A stretch of DNA of 64,000 bases, from positions 496,001-560,000 of the forward strand of contig NC_018656.1 of the NCBI RefSeq assembly GCF_000299395.1, read 5' to 3'. This document shows, one piece after another, positions 1 through 8,764 of the stretch (the stretch's first letter is position 1; every line of letters starts with the position of its first letter). Made by a program: the position numbers and the translations under genes. The DNA is from Candidatus Nitrosopumilus sediminis (lineage in GTDB: Archaea > Thermoproteota > Nitrososphaeria > Nitrososphaerales > Nitrosopumilaceae). A model generated the notes under the pieces. It ran no database searches and was not told where the DNA came from. It was given only the letters and a program-made list of their open reading frames with translations.

Positions 1-19
1 AATTATCTGGTCTTTAATT

Positions 20-193
20 TTAACCATAAATCATACAGTGTTCACATTCACAAACATCTTGTTCTTTTGATTTTTTTAGACATTTTTTATGCTGTCCTGC
101 TTGGCATTGTACACAAATTTCATCAAGATTATCTACTGTTGTATATTTTTTTGATTGATCAAAGCCAAATCCGCCGTCTTTAGGGCCTACCAT
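20..193 (-). CDS. Small Cys-rich zinc-binding-like protein (57 aa)
   Basis: A 57-residue reading frame starts with ATG at 193 and stops with TAA at 20-22. The C-terminal half carries regularly spaced metal-ligand residues: a CVQC pair, then HKKC, then CECEHC. Six cysteines and two histidines within about 30 residues suggest one or two zinc sites. No family is recognised. Small zinc proteins of this kind are common in this window. It lies downstream of two other minus-strand small genes. The cysteine spacing is good evidence that it is translated; the function is unknown. Confidence 0.6.
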   Translation of the reverse strand: MVGPKDGGFGFDQSKKYTTVDNLDEICVQCQAGQHKKCLKKSKEQDVCECEHCMIYG

Positions 194-227
194 GCTGTAA
201 TTGAATCAAGGTTCTATTTCTACTTCA

Positions 228-527
228 CTAATTGATTGCAGATTTTATTGAATCTTGCAAATCTTTCTTATGGGTTTCAATGATGCCTCTAATTTCAAAA
301 GTGTCTACATATCCTCCTGCTGAAGCACGAGTTGCTTTGAGTAAGTAATGTAGGGAACCTTCCTCAATTTTCCCCACATAATATCCATAAAGAAAATCTA
401 ATTCATTCTCACATTTCCAAATTTGTTTGATTGCTGGAAATGTTTGTTTAATTTCAGTTGGTATTTCTTGAATTCTTCTCTGAATATACTGATCAAGTGA
501 TTTTCTGATTGTTGAATCTTGTAACAA
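228..527 (-). CDS. Conserved hypothetical protein (99 aa)
   Basis: A 99-residue soluble protein with a charged helical N-terminus and a mixed alpha/beta remainder containing the segment LDFLYGYYVGKIEEG. No family is recognised. The start taken is TTG at 527. The same frame stays open upstream as far as the TAA that ends the 47-residue membrane protein at 555, and the intervening codons (KSLQRRFEL) look coding, so the true N-terminus is uncertain. The two genes are probably co-transcribed. Confidence 0.6.
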   Translation of the reverse strand: MLQDSTIRKSLDQYIQRRIQEIPTEIKQTFPAIKQIWKCENELDFLYGYYVGKIEEGSLHYLLKATRASAGGYVDTFEIRGIIETHKKDLQDSIKSAIN

Positions 528-554
528 TTCAAATCTTCTTTGTAGGGACTTGCT

Positions 555-698
555 TTAGTCCTTTTTGTCTTTTTTATTTTCGCCTGGATTATCCCACATG
601 TGCATTGTTCCTCTAACCATAAATGATCCAACAATTATGGCTACTAATCCTGTTACTATGAATAAAAATAATTTCCCAATATCTTTTATGCTTGCCAC
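555..698 (-). CDS. Single-pass membrane microprotein (47 aa)
   Basis: A 47-residue frame from GTG at 698 to TAA at 555-557. Residues 10-27 form one hydrophobic membrane segment (LFLFIVTGLVAIIVGSF). A short polar, Lys/Asp-rich tail follows, ending KKDKKD. No homologous family is recognised. It lies immediately upstream of the 99-residue gene in the same reading frame, separated only by the stop codon. It could be an independent microprotein or the membrane anchor of a longer protein interrupted by the stop. Confidence 0.5.
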   Translation of the reverse strand: MASIKDIGKLFLFIVTGLVAIIVGSFMVRGTMHMWDNPGENKKDKKD

Positions 699-757
699 TG
701 TGGTTACTCTTTATCGCTCTAATTATAATAGTCTGAGGTGAGTGATTAGATTCAATA

Positions 758-880
758 ATGAGCTTGAGAAATTATTCTCAAATGTCCAAAATTAAACAGA
801 TTGCTGCCTGGATTGCAATAATTGGTGGCGGTATTGCATTTTTCTTCTTCTCTATTGAGATGGCTGAATTTATGCGATGA
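758..880 (+). CDS. Single-pass membrane microprotein (40 aa)
   Basis: A 40-residue frame beginning with ATG at 758. A short basic N-terminus precedes one glycine-containing hydrophobic stretch (IAAWIAIIGGGIAFFFFS), followed by an acidic tail. An internal ATG gives an alternative 32-residue form. It sits 37 bases upstream of the flavin-fold gene on the same strand. No family is recognised. Support is the membrane-segment composition and position only. Confidence 0.4.
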   Translation: MSLRNYSQMSKIKQIAAWIAIIGGGIAFFFFSIEMAEFMR

Positions 881-917
881 CTGAAAACTAAATAGATTCT
901 ATTTCAAAATAACATTT

Positions 918-1358
918 ATGATTACTGATAAAATCAAAGATTTTCTAAATTTGCAAAAGCTTGCCTATGTTGCTACTGTTACATCTGATGGCAAACCCAA
1001 CATTTCTCCAAAAGGAACTGTGATTGGTTGGGATGCAGAAACATTGGCATTTGCAGATATTCGTTCTCCTGATACTATGAAGAATCTAAAAGATAATCCT
1101 AATGTTGAAATCAATGTGATTGATCCTCTTTTGCGGAAAGGCTTCTTGTTTCAAGGCAAGGCTAAAATCGTTGAGGACAAATCAGTGTATGAAGAAATTC
1201 TAAATCATTATAGACAAAATGGGATTAAAAGCCCAATAAACTCCATCGTTCTAGTTGATGTGTCAAGCATTTCTGATGTAGTTTCTCCTTTATATGATAT
1301 GGGTATTTCTGAAGAAGAGATTAAATCAAAATGGCAAAAACATTTTGCAAATTTATGA
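918..1358 (+). CDS. Pyridoxamine 5'-phosphate oxidase-related, flavin-binding-fold protein
   Basis: A 146-residue protein of the split-barrel PNPOx-like family, which binds FMN, F420 or related cofactors. Residues 14-35 (KLAYVATVTSDGKPNISPKG) are the typical first strands and loop of the family. The length is normal for single-domain members. Such proteins reduce or oxidise small substrates, but the substrate cannot be read from sequence. Since F420 genes lie elsewhere in the window, an F420-using role is possible but unproven. It ends one base before the convergent coiled-coil gene. Confidence 0.85.
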   Translation: MITDKIKDFLNLQKLAYVATVTSDGKPNISPKGTVIGWDAETLAFADIRSPDTMKNLKDNPNVEINVIDPLLRKGFLFQGKAKIVEDKSVYEEILNHYRQNGIKSPINSIVLVDVSSISDVVSPLYDMGISEEEIKSKWQKHFANL

Positions 1359-2132
1359 TTAGTCTGATGATTTAGTATTTTGTTTTAATTTCTCCATCTC
1401 TTTTTTTGTGTTTTCGTGTTCTTCTCTTTCTTTTTCTAGAAGTGTTTGGACTGCTTCTAATTCCTTTTGTGTTGTACTGAGCTTTGATTTTAATGAACCT
1501 ACAACTGCACTTGCAGCTTCAATAATCCCTGCTGAACTCTTTTGATTTTCACTATTTACTCCGATGAACTCTTTCTCCGAGGGAGTTAGAATACTGGTGT
1601 CTTCAAAAGTATCTTTCTTATCTAATTCATTTTTTGCATTATACAATCTGGAATTTGCTTCATCTAATTCTTTTTCAACTTCTACTTGTTGCTTTTTGAT
1701 GTTGTGTAGCGTGGATTGCTCTTGTGCAATTTGCTCTTTTATCTCCTCATATTTTTTTGTAAATTCATCTAACTCTTCTTTGATTTTTGAATATTCTCCT
1801 TCTGTTACTTTGAATTTGTCGATTGATTCGGCATCTTTAATTAATTCTGATTTTTTACTTCTCTCCTTGGTTTCTCTATATTCTCGTTTAATGATGTCCA
1901 ATTCCATATTTTTTTGATTGAGCTCTTTTTTTACTAGCATTAAGTTGCCTACCATTGAATCATATTCTTCTTTGACAGAAGAAATTTTTTGAGTTATGTT
2001 CTCTAGTTCATGCTGTTTCTCTCTGAACTCTTTTTGAAGACTCTCTACTTCTGATTCAAGTTCTGCTTTTAGTGTGACTTCTTCACTCATATCTTCTGTT
2101 TCTTCTGTTTTCTTTTTACCAAAAAATCCCAT
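1359..2132 (-). CDS. Long coiled-coil protein (257 aa)
   Basis: Almost the whole 257-residue protein is charged heptad-like sequence rich in Glu, Lys and Leu, indicating an extended coiled coil from about residue 20 to 155 and again from 205 to 255. A central less-charged segment contains the motif LTPSEKEFIGV. There is no signal peptide or membrane segment; the N-terminus MGFFGKKK is basic. Specific function is unknown; cytoskeletal, chromosome-scaffold or adaptor roles are all possible. It is the last gene of the elp3-lysS-membrane-protein run, 37 bases after the preceding gene. Confidence 0.8.
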   Translation of the reverse strand: MGFFGKKKTEETEDMSEEVTLKAELESEVESLQKEFREKQHELENITQKISSVKEEYDSMVGNLMLVKKELNQKNMELDIIKREYRETKERSKKSELIKDAESIDKFKVTEGEYSKIKEELDEFTKKYEEIKEQIAQEQSTLHNIKKQQVEVEKELDEANSRLYNAKNELDKKDTFEDTSILTPSEKEFIGVNSENQKSSAGIIEAASAVVGSLKSKLSTTQKELEAVQTLLEKEREEHENTKKEMEKLKQNTKSSD

Positions 2133-2169
2133 GTTTCTTCACGATTCTCTCCAAAAGATGAACCTTTCT

Positions 2170-2370
2170 TTATGCTTTTTTGATTTTCCATCTGAAGAAT
2201 TTCAAATAAAACCCAATACTTCCAATGACAATTCCTGCAATCCATGCTATCGTGCCCAATCCTGCTTTAACTGTGCCTTCTTGGGGGGCAAGAAATAGTA
2301 ACAATGCCCCTAGGATGATTAATGCAAATCCTCCACTGTTCTTTGATCTATTGTGTTCTCCGTGAACCAT
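2170..2370 (-). CDS. Two-helix small membrane protein (66 aa)
   Basis: A 66-residue protein with two hydrophobic segments, about residues 13-30 and 37-58, separated by a short loop, ending in a basic cytoplasmic tail. It starts two bases after the lysS stop codon on the same strand, so it is almost certainly co-transcribed and perhaps translationally coupled. No family is recognised. It may be an accessory membrane protein unrelated to tRNA charging. Confidence 0.7.
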   Translation of the reverse strand: MVHGEHNRSKNSGGFALIILGALLLFLAPQEGTVKAGLGTIAWIAGIVIGSIGFYLKFFRWKIKKA

Positions 2371-2372
2371 GA

Positions 2373-3962
2373 TTATGTATACTCTGAAAGTGTCTTTGCT
2401 ACTTGCTTTCTTCCTATATCTGAAATAAATGGCCCTATTTTGGGTCCTCTTGAAGTTCCAAGTATTATCTGATATAATATTTTAAAGAAATCTTTTGGTT
2501 GAATATCATTTGATTTTGCGATTTGATATATTGTATTTTGAATATCTTCAAGTTCTTTATCTCCTCCCAATTCATCAACTAATAATTTCAATGCCTTCTT
2601 TGACGTATCATCTAAATCAATTTGGATTTTTTCTTGTTCGTCAAATTCATCTGCATAATTTCCTGCAAGCTCGATGAGTTTTTCTATTTCTGGCTCTGGA
2701 TTTTTAATTACTCCGTAATCTAGTAATTTTTTCATTACTCTTTGTCCTCTGTTTTCTTTGAAGATTTTTGCTAATTCGATTACAAGTCTATAGTTTACAT
2801 GAGTGCTTGATTGTTTTGGAGGGTTTAGGAGATTCACATATTCGTAGAGTCCTTTTGATTTTGTCAGTTTTGCTTGGTTGTCTACTTTGATTCGTCCAAA
2901 GTAAATATCTTCAAGTTCATTATACTCTGCCATTAAAGATGGAATGTCATCAAATCCTAATTCTCTTGCACCTGTAATTCTTTTGTATAATAATAGCAAA
3001 ATTGATTTTGGACTGCCAAATTCTAACCATTTCTGTGCAGTGATTACATTGCCTAATGATTTTGAAATCTTTTTTCCTCCTTTATCAAGAAACATTTCAT
3101 ATTTTACATGATGTGGATGTGGAAATTTCAGAATTTCATCTGCCACCCAGTCATTGACTTTGACTGAATCCATGATGTCTTTCCCATATGCTTCAAATCT
3201 AATGTCAAATGCTGCCCATCTTGCTGCAAATTCTACTTTCCAGGCTAATTTCCCAAGGTCTTTTCCAATGTCTGCTTCTCCTATATGCCCACATCCCTTG
3301 ACTAGCTTTGAGCCAATTTCGGTGTCGTGGCATGTGTATTTTACTTTCTTTTCATCTGCGACATACTCTGTAGCTTCTGCTGTATAGAGTCGATTACAAT
3401 TTGCACATACTGGAAAATATGGCAAATATTTCTGATATTTTTCTTGTCCTACTAGTTCTGAAATTTTCTCTCCTATTTTTGCACTGTTTTGTAATATTGT
3501 ATGGATTTGCTCTTTTAGTGATCCTTGTTTGTAAGTGTCAACTGCTCTTCTAAATTCATATTTTATTCCAACTTTATCTAATCCTTCTAATAGAATACTG
3601 CTCATATGCATTCCGTACGAGTCATGACAACCATAAGGATCTGGTATTAGTGACACTGGTTTTGCAATGTGTTCTTCTAAACCAAACTCTTGCATGCCTT
3701 CTGGAATTTTTCTTAATCCGTCAAGATCATCTGAATACGCAATTAATTCTGATTTGTATCCTAGGTTTTCTAATGCTAGTTTTACTCCGTATGCCCTAAC
3801 TGCATCACCTAAACTTCCTATATGTGGAATTCCAGATGCCCCAAGACCACTTTCTACTCTTAGTAAATCTGTATTTCTTCCAAGAGTTTTTTCACGTTCA
3901 AGTAATTCTGATGCTAACTTATCAATCCAAGTTCCTTTACCGATAATGTCTTGCTCTGTCAT
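2373..3962 (-). CDS. lysS: Lysyl-tRNA synthetase, class I
   Basis: Charges tRNA-Lys with lysine in the cytoplasm. This 529-residue protein is the archaeal class I type, unrelated to the class II enzyme of most bacteria and eukaryotes. The HIGH-type motif is PHIGS near residues 46-50, and the KMSKS-type motif is KISKS at 298-302. Cysteines near 186-189, 211 and 224 fit a zinc site in the catalytic insertion. Length is normal for the family. It lies 7 bases downstream of elp3 in the same operon, linking tRNA wobble modification and lysine charging. Confidence 0.97.
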   Translation of the reverse strand: MTEQDIIGKGTWIDKLASELLEREKTLGRNTDLLRVESGLGASGIPHIGSLGDAVRAYGVKLALENLGYKSELIAYSDDLDGLRKIPEGMQEFGLEEHIAKPVSLIPDPYGCHDSYGMHMSSILLEGLDKVGIKYEFRRAVDTYKQGSLKEQIHTILQNSAKIGEKISELVGQEKYQKYLPYFPVCANCNRLYTAEATEYVADEKKVKYTCHDTEIGSKLVKGCGHIGEADIGKDLGKLAWKVEFAARWAAFDIRFEAYGKDIMDSVKVNDWVADEILKFPHPHHVKYEMFLDKGGKKISKSLGNVITAQKWLEFGSPKSILLLLYKRITGARELGFDDIPSLMAEYNELEDIYFGRIKVDNQAKLTKSKGLYEYVNLLNPPKQSSTHVNYRLVIELAKIFKENRGQRVMKKLLDYGVIKNPEPEIEKLIELAGNYADEFDEQEKIQIDLDDTSKKALKLLVDELGGDKELEDIQNTIYQIAKSNDIQPKDFFKILYQIILGTSRGPKIGPFISDIGRKQVAKTLSEYT

Positions 3963-3969
3963 TTTTTCA

Positions 3970-5556
3970 CTAATTCAATACTTTGGACATGTATGGCCCA
4001 TATAACGAATACCCTAATTTTTGATAATATTCTCTTGTACCTACCGCACTAATTACTAAAATCTTCTTTGCGTCAAATTCTTCTTTAGATATTTTTTCAG
4101 CTTCTTTCATGAGATTCTTTCCTAATCCTGAATGTTGAATCTCATCGTCTTCTTTCTCTCCAAGCTTCAATGATTTTCCATAAACATGAATTTCTCTTAC
4201 GATACATGTGTCTTGATCAATTTCATCCCTGTGTGCATTGATACTTGGTTTTCGTAATCTCAAAAATCCATAAATTGATTCTTCTTTGTCTTCATAAGAC
4301 AAGAATACTTCTTTTCCTCCTGATGAATCATAATCAATTCGGTTTAATTTTATCTCACCTACATCTGCTTTCTTGTTGGATAATCCTGCTTCTCTACATC
4401 TGATACATTTACATGAAAATCCCTGTTTGGCGAGATTTTGATGCACAATTTGTCTCAAGTTCCCTGATTTTGGACCTGCAATGATCTCTTTGGGCGAAAT
4501 TTCCCTTTGAACTCTCATGATTCTCACCCATTTTGGTATGTTTCTTTTAGCTTCTGTTAGAACTTTGATCATATCTTCATCAGAATATGGTGTGTATTTT
4601 CCTTGTTTGTATTCTTCATACAGTGGGGTATTTTCAATTACTAGTGAAGGATAAATCTTCAACATATCTGGACGCAACTCTGGATCTGAAAATAATTTTT
4701 TAAAATCTGCGATATCTCCTTTTGGTGTCATTGTTGGTAATCCTGGCATCATATGTGCAACGATTTTGTACCCTGCATCTTTTGAAATTTGAAATGATTC
4801 TACTACATCATTGTAGTTGTGTCCTCTATTGACTATCTCATAAACCCGTTCTTGTAATGATTGAACTCCTATCTCTATTCTTGTAATTCCATAACTTAAC
4901 ATTAAATCAACATGTTCTTTTTTGCAATAATCTGGTTTTGTTTCAATTGTAAATCCTACGTTTCTTATTGAGGCGTGTTCATTGTTTGATTTTGCCTCTT
5001 CCAAATCTTTTGAATCTATTCCATTAAGTGCATCATAGCATGATTTGATGAACTCTCTTTGATAGTCTTTTGGCATGAAGAGAAATGTCCCTCCTACGAT
5101 CACTATTTCCATTTTGGATGGGTCATGTCCAAATGCAATTAATTTTTCAATCTTTGATGTAATTTGTAATTTAGGATCAAATTCGTTTTCTATTGCATTT
5201 AGTGATGATGGTTCTTTTCCTGTGTAACTATTTGGCGAATTAAATTCAATCCCTCCTGGACAATATGTACAACGTCCATGTGGACATGCATAGGGCTTTG
5301 GCATTAATGCGACTACTGATACTCCTGACGCTGTTTTGGCAGGTTTTCTTAACAATACTTTTTTTAATTTGTCAAAATCTGATTCTTTTGCCATTGACAG
5401 AATTTCATAATTTCTAGGAATTCTTTCAAGTGCATATTTTGTACAAATTTTTATAATTTCTTCTTTAACTTGTTTTTTACTAGGTTCTTGAATTGTTAAT
5501 AGATTCTGAGTGATTTCATTACATGCTTTGGATACCACAGGATCTAACTTATTCAT
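3970..5556 (-). CDS. elp3: tRNA uridine(34) 5-carboxymethylation enzyme, Elp3 family
   Basis: Radical-SAM plus acetyltransferase enzyme that modifies wobble uridine 34 of tRNAs using acetyl-CoA. The iron-sulfur motif is CPHGRCTYC at residues 91-99, the Elp3 signature. The radical-SAM barrel spans about 80-340. A C-terminal GNAT domain occupies roughly 385-528, with the acetyl-CoA loop HSGLGKNLM. At 528 residues it is the archaeal single-subunit length; archaea lack the other Elongator subunits. It is the first gene of the operon with lysS. Confidence 0.96.
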   Translation of the reverse strand: MNKLDPVVSKACNEITQNLLTIQEPSKKQVKEEIIKICTKYALERIPRNYEILSMAKESDFDKLKKVLLRKPAKTASGVSVVALMPKPYACPHGRCTYCPGGIEFNSPNSYTGKEPSSLNAIENEFDPKLQITSKIEKLIAFGHDPSKMEIVIVGGTFLFMPKDYQREFIKSCYDALNGIDSKDLEEAKSNNEHASIRNVGFTIETKPDYCKKEHVDLMLSYGITRIEIGVQSLQERVYEIVNRGHNYNDVVESFQISKDAGYKIVAHMMPGLPTMTPKGDIADFKKLFSDPELRPDMLKIYPSLVIENTPLYEEYKQGKYTPYSDEDMIKVLTEAKRNIPKWVRIMRVQREISPKEIIAGPKSGNLRQIVHQNLAKQGFSCKCIRCREAGLSNKKADVGEIKLNRIDYDSSGGKEVFLSYEDKEESIYGFLRLRKPSINAHRDEIDQDTCIVREIHVYGKSLKLGEKEDDEIQHSGLGKNLMKEAEKISKEEFDAKKILVISAVGTREYYQKLGYSLYGPYMSKVLN

Positions 5557-5612
5557 GAATACTCACACTGATTTGGACATAAATTCGTTAAATAATTTAG
5601 TATAATTGATGC

Positions 5613-6308
5613 CTATCTACGCCTAGTTGTTTTTTTTGCTTTGGAATTTTTTTTAGCTGGTTTTCTCTTTACAACCTTTTTCTTTGCTACTGCCTTTTTA
5701 TCTGGTTTTCTCTTTACAACCTTTTTCTTTGCTACTGCCTTTTTAGATGGTTTTCTCTTTACAACCTTTTTCTTTGCTACTGCCTTTTTAGATGGTTTTC
5801 TCTTTACAACCTTTTTCTTTGCTACTGCCTTTTTAGATGGTTTTCTCTTTACAGTCTTTTTCTTTGATTTCTTTTTTTCATTTTCTTTGAGGTTTTTTAA
5901 TTTCTCAATCTCCTCTTGAATAACTTTGATCTCTTCACGAATGTATTTTTGAGGGTCTAGCTTTGAATGTATGAAATCAACAATTTTCAAATAATCGACT
6001 CCCTTATCTGTACGAACTAAAAATAATTCATTGGAATTTATTGGAACGCTGATAAGTATGGCCTTTTCAAATTCTGTGATTGCTGATCTCTCTTTACCAA
6101 TCTTGTATGCCAAATTAGTAAAAATGTCTCTTTTTTGTATGGCATAATGAATTGACATTTTACTTTCATCTCCGATCAATAATTGTTCTACATTTTCTTT
6201 ATATCCTCCAGAAACTATTTCTCCTTTGACATTTACCACTGCTGCAAACTTTACTTGTGGTAGTAGGTCAAGAACTTGTTTTGTTAATTCATTGTAATCA
6301 GCAGTCAA
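5613..6308 (-). CDS. Thaumarchaeal DUF6659/roadblock-like domain with lysine-rich repeat tail
   Basis: A 231-residue two-part protein. Residues 1-115 form a compact alpha/beta domain (PQVKFAAVVNVKGEIVSGGY) resembling the thaumarchaeal DUF6659 or roadblock-like fold. After a short coiled coil at 120-145, the last 85 residues are built from a 15-residue unit (KKKVVKRKPSKKAVA) repeated four to five times, like histone H1 or bacterial Hc1/AlgP tails. The tail should bind DNA or RNA non-specifically. The start is TTG at 6308. It lies 56 bases upstream of elp3 on the same strand. Confidence 0.8.
   Translation of the reverse strand: MTADYNELTKQVLDLLPQVKFAAVVNVKGEIVSGGYKENVEQLLIGDESKMSIHYAIQKRDIFTNLAYKIGKERSAITEFEKAILISVPINSNELFLVRTDKGVDYLKIVDFIHSKLDPQKYIREEIKVIQEEIEKLKNLKENEKKKSKKKTVKRKPSKKAVAKKKVVKRKPSKKAVAKKKVVKRKPSKKAVAKKKVVKRKPDKKAVAKKKVVKRKPAKKNSKAKKTTRRR
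5659..5873 (-). repeat. 45-bp tandem repeat encoding the lysine-rich tail
   Basis: The plus strand repeats a 45-base unit starting at 5659, 5704, 5749, 5794 and 5839. The first four are full and nearly identical, differing mainly at the Ser/Asp/Ala codon; the fifth is diverged. The unit is a multiple of three, so copy number can change without breaking the reading frame. Confidence 0.95.
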
Positions 6309-6391
6309 TTTTTACTCCTATATTCTCTCTCTACAAACATACCTTGTTGCAGTAATTTTTGTATATAATCTAAGGTGTTTGATTGCTTATT

Positions 6392-7621
6392 CTATGCTTT
6401 TCTCTGCTGCGTCATTGCTTTTTTTTGTTCTTTCCTGTATTCCATTTTCAGCCAAATCGGTGTAATGATTGTGGTCACTGCAACCATTATCACAATTGTG
6501 GAATAAACTTCTGATGTGAGAATTCCTGCTGTAACTCCAACCCCTGCAACAATTAATCCTACCTCTCCTCTGGAAATCATTCCTATTCCTACTCTCATCC
6601 CTTGAGCTTTATTTTTCAAAAAGAACATTGCAGGCAATCCGCAACCAAATAATTTCGTCACAATTGCCACTACAATAACTATTCCACTTAACATCAAAAT
6701 GTTCAGATCTACTGCCCTTAGGTCTACTTGGGCACCGATAATTGCAAAGAATAATGGTGCAAAAATTAATCCTATTTTTCCAATATAGTTCTCTACTTTT
6801 TCAAACACCTTGGTGGTAGAAAGTGCCATTCCCACTGCAAATGCCCCCACAATCGGGGATAATCCTATAGATCCTGCAAGCGCCGCTGCTCCAAAGAACG
6901 ATGCAGTGGCAATACCCTCTACACTGCCTTTTGCCTTCCATAATCTTGGTGTGATGATCTTTGGAATTACAACTACTGCGACAACTAGCATTACGGCAAA
7001 GAATCCTAAAACTTGTAAAATTGTAATTACTACTTCTGTGATGTCAATACTATCGACTCCTCCATCTGATCCTGCAATTGATGATACCACTGATAAGACT
7101 GCAATTGCTAAAATGTCATCGACTACTGCTGCACCTATGATTAATCTAGCTTCTGGAGCTTTGATTTTTCCAAATTCACTTAACACTTGAATTGAAATTG
7201 CGATACTTGTTGCAGTAAGTGCCGTTGCAATCAACATTGATTGTAATGCATCAAACCCAAACATTTGGAATACTGCAAGACCTGCAAAGAATGGAACCAC
7301 AACTCCTAATGTACCAACTGTAAATGATGCTTTTCCTCCTTTAAGAAATTCTTTTGGTGTCATTTCCAATCCTGCCATAAACAAAATTACTATAGCTCCC
7401 ATTTCTCCGAGAATTTTGATTTCATCATTAATGTGAAGTAATTGTCTTCCATCTACTACAAAGAATGCACCTAGTGCAAATGGACCTACGATCATTCCAG
7501 CTAACAATTCTCCTAAAACAATTGGCAGTTTCAATCTTAGGAACAGCTCTGCCATTAATTTGGCTGCAAAAAGAAGAATTCCTACACCGATAATTGTTTC
7601 AATGAATTGTGCCTCTGCCAT
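6392..7621 (-). CDS. Cation:proton antiporter, CPA2 family
   Basis: A 409-residue polytopic membrane protein with about 12 hydrophobic segments and the CPA2/KefB-type fold. Typical family features are the segment PIVLGELLAGMIVGP near residues 33-47 and the ion-binding region AAVVDDILAI near 164-173 with the adjacent aspartate pair. There is no C-terminal TrkA-N domain. It probably exchanges Na+ or K+ for H+ across the cytoplasmic membrane, useful for pH and salt balance. It appears to be a single-gene unit. Confidence 0.92.
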   Translation of the reverse strand: MAEAQFIETIIGVGILLFAAKLMAELFLRLKLPIVLGELLAGMIVGPFALGAFFVVDGRQLLHINDEIKILGEMGAIVILFMAGLEMTPKEFLKGGKASFTVGTLGVVVPFFAGLAVFQMFGFDALQSMLIATALTATSIAISIQVLSEFGKIKAPEARLIIGAAVVDDILAIAVLSVVSSIAGSDGGVDSIDITEVVITILQVLGFFAVMLVVAVVVIPKIITPRLWKAKGSVEGIATASFFGAAALAGSIGLSPIVGAFAVGMALSTTKVFEKVENYIGKIGLIFAPLFFAIIGAQVDLRAVDLNILMLSGIVIVVAIVTKLFGCGLPAMFFLKNKAQGMRVGIGMISRGEVGLIVAGVGVTAGILTSEVYSTIVIMVAVTTIITPIWLKMEYRKEQKKAMTQQRKA

Positions 7622-7692
7622 CTTTTCCTGATAGGTGTTGAAAAATCTGTCATATAAGATGATATTGTATTGAAAATTATTTTGTTGTTAAA

Positions 7693-8715
7693 TTAAGCAA
7701 TTTTTATAGAATTTATAAAAACACCTTTTTTAGAAACGATCTGTCCTATCTCCTGACTCACAATCTTATGTTTTTTGAATATTGATTTGATTCTGCTTAA
7801 CTGATCTTTTGGAGCAACCACGCAGAATCCTACTCCCATGTTAAATGTCTTGTACATTTCTTCTGCTTTCACTCCTTGTTCTTCTATTAACCCCATGATA
7901 GGTGGAATTTTAGGTAGTGAGTCTATCTCATATCCTATGTTTTTGAGGCGTAGCAACTTAGTAAATGACCCTCCCGTAATATGTGCAAATCCATTGACTT
8001 TGCATTTTTGATTGATCTCAAGAACTGGTTTGGTATAGATTTCTGTAGGTTTGAGCAATGCATCCCCTATAACTCCTACCCCTTTGACTTTGTCTTTTAC
8101 GGAATATTTTGTTAATAATGCTTTTCTTGCAAGTGAGTATCCGTTTGAATGAATTCCTGAACTATTTACTCCGATAATTACATCTCCTGCTTTGATTTTA
8201 TTTCCAAGAACCATCTCTTTTTTATCCAATAACCCTACAACCATCCCTGCTAAATCAAACGCAAATCCTTTCCCTTCGATTACATCTGGCATGATTGCTG
8301 TTTCTCCTCCCACAATTGGCATTGCTGATTTTTTTGCACCTGTTACCAGTCCCTCTACAATTTTTTTGAATATTGTTACATCATTTTTATTTGCAGCAAT
8401 ATAGTCTACAAATGAAATTGGTGTTGCGCCAATACAGATTATATCATTTACATTCATTGCAACACAATCAATCCCAATCGTGTTGTATTTCTTCATCATG
8501 TTTGCAATCACTACTTTGGTTCCAACACCATCAGTATGTGTTGCTAATAGTTTTCCCCCCGGAATTTCTACAATTCCTGCATAATGACCAAAACCGTGTG
8601 TCATCTTTGCTTTTCTCTGGAGTTTGTGAGTTGATGCAATTAATTTTCCAATTGCTTTTTGGCTTTGTTTAATTTTAGAAATATCCACACCTGCTTTTTT
8701 GTAGGTTAGAGTCAT
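7693..8715 (-). CDS. purM: Phosphoribosylformylglycinamidine cyclo-ligase
   Basis: Purine biosynthesis step 5: converts FGAM to AIR with ATP. The start is taken at ATG 8715 (MTLTYKKAGVDISK), giving 340 residues, the normal PurM length; the frame is open further upstream but would run through the end of the neighbouring PAC2 gene. Recognisable motifs include the DGVGTK loop, FVDYIA, the GGETA motif and HITGGS. The PAC2 gene ends 49 bases upstream on the same strand. Confidence 0.95.
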   Translation of the reverse strand: MTLTYKKAGVDISKIKQSQKAIGKLIASTHKLQRKAKMTHGFGHYAGIVEIPGGKLLATHTDGVGTKVVIANMMKKYNTIGIDCVAMNVNDIICIGATPISFVDYIAANKNDVTIFKKIVEGLVTGAKKSAMPIVGGETAIMPDVIEGKGFAFDLAGMVVGLLDKKEMVLGNKIKAGDVIIGVNSSGIHSNGYSLARKALLTKYSVKDKVKGVGVIGDALLKPTEIYTKPVLEINQKCKVNGFAHITGGSFTKLLRLKNIGYEIDSLPKIPPIMGLIEEQGVKAEEMYKTFNMGVGFCVVAPKDQLSRIKSIFKKHKIVSQEIGQIVSKKGVFINSIKIA

Positions 8716-8764
8716 AGTTTGTTGCGCATCTGTTATGAATAAAAGAATTTGCCCTGTGTTTCGA

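Noticed and set aside
398-634. 78-residue minus-strand frame with CTCG and Lys-rich sequence
   Set aside because: Out of frame with both the 99-residue gene and the 47-residue membrane protein, which have better composition.
5641-5919. Plus-strand Phe/Thr repeat frame
   Set aside because: Antisense shadow of the lysine-rich repeat; the repeat makes every frame look open.
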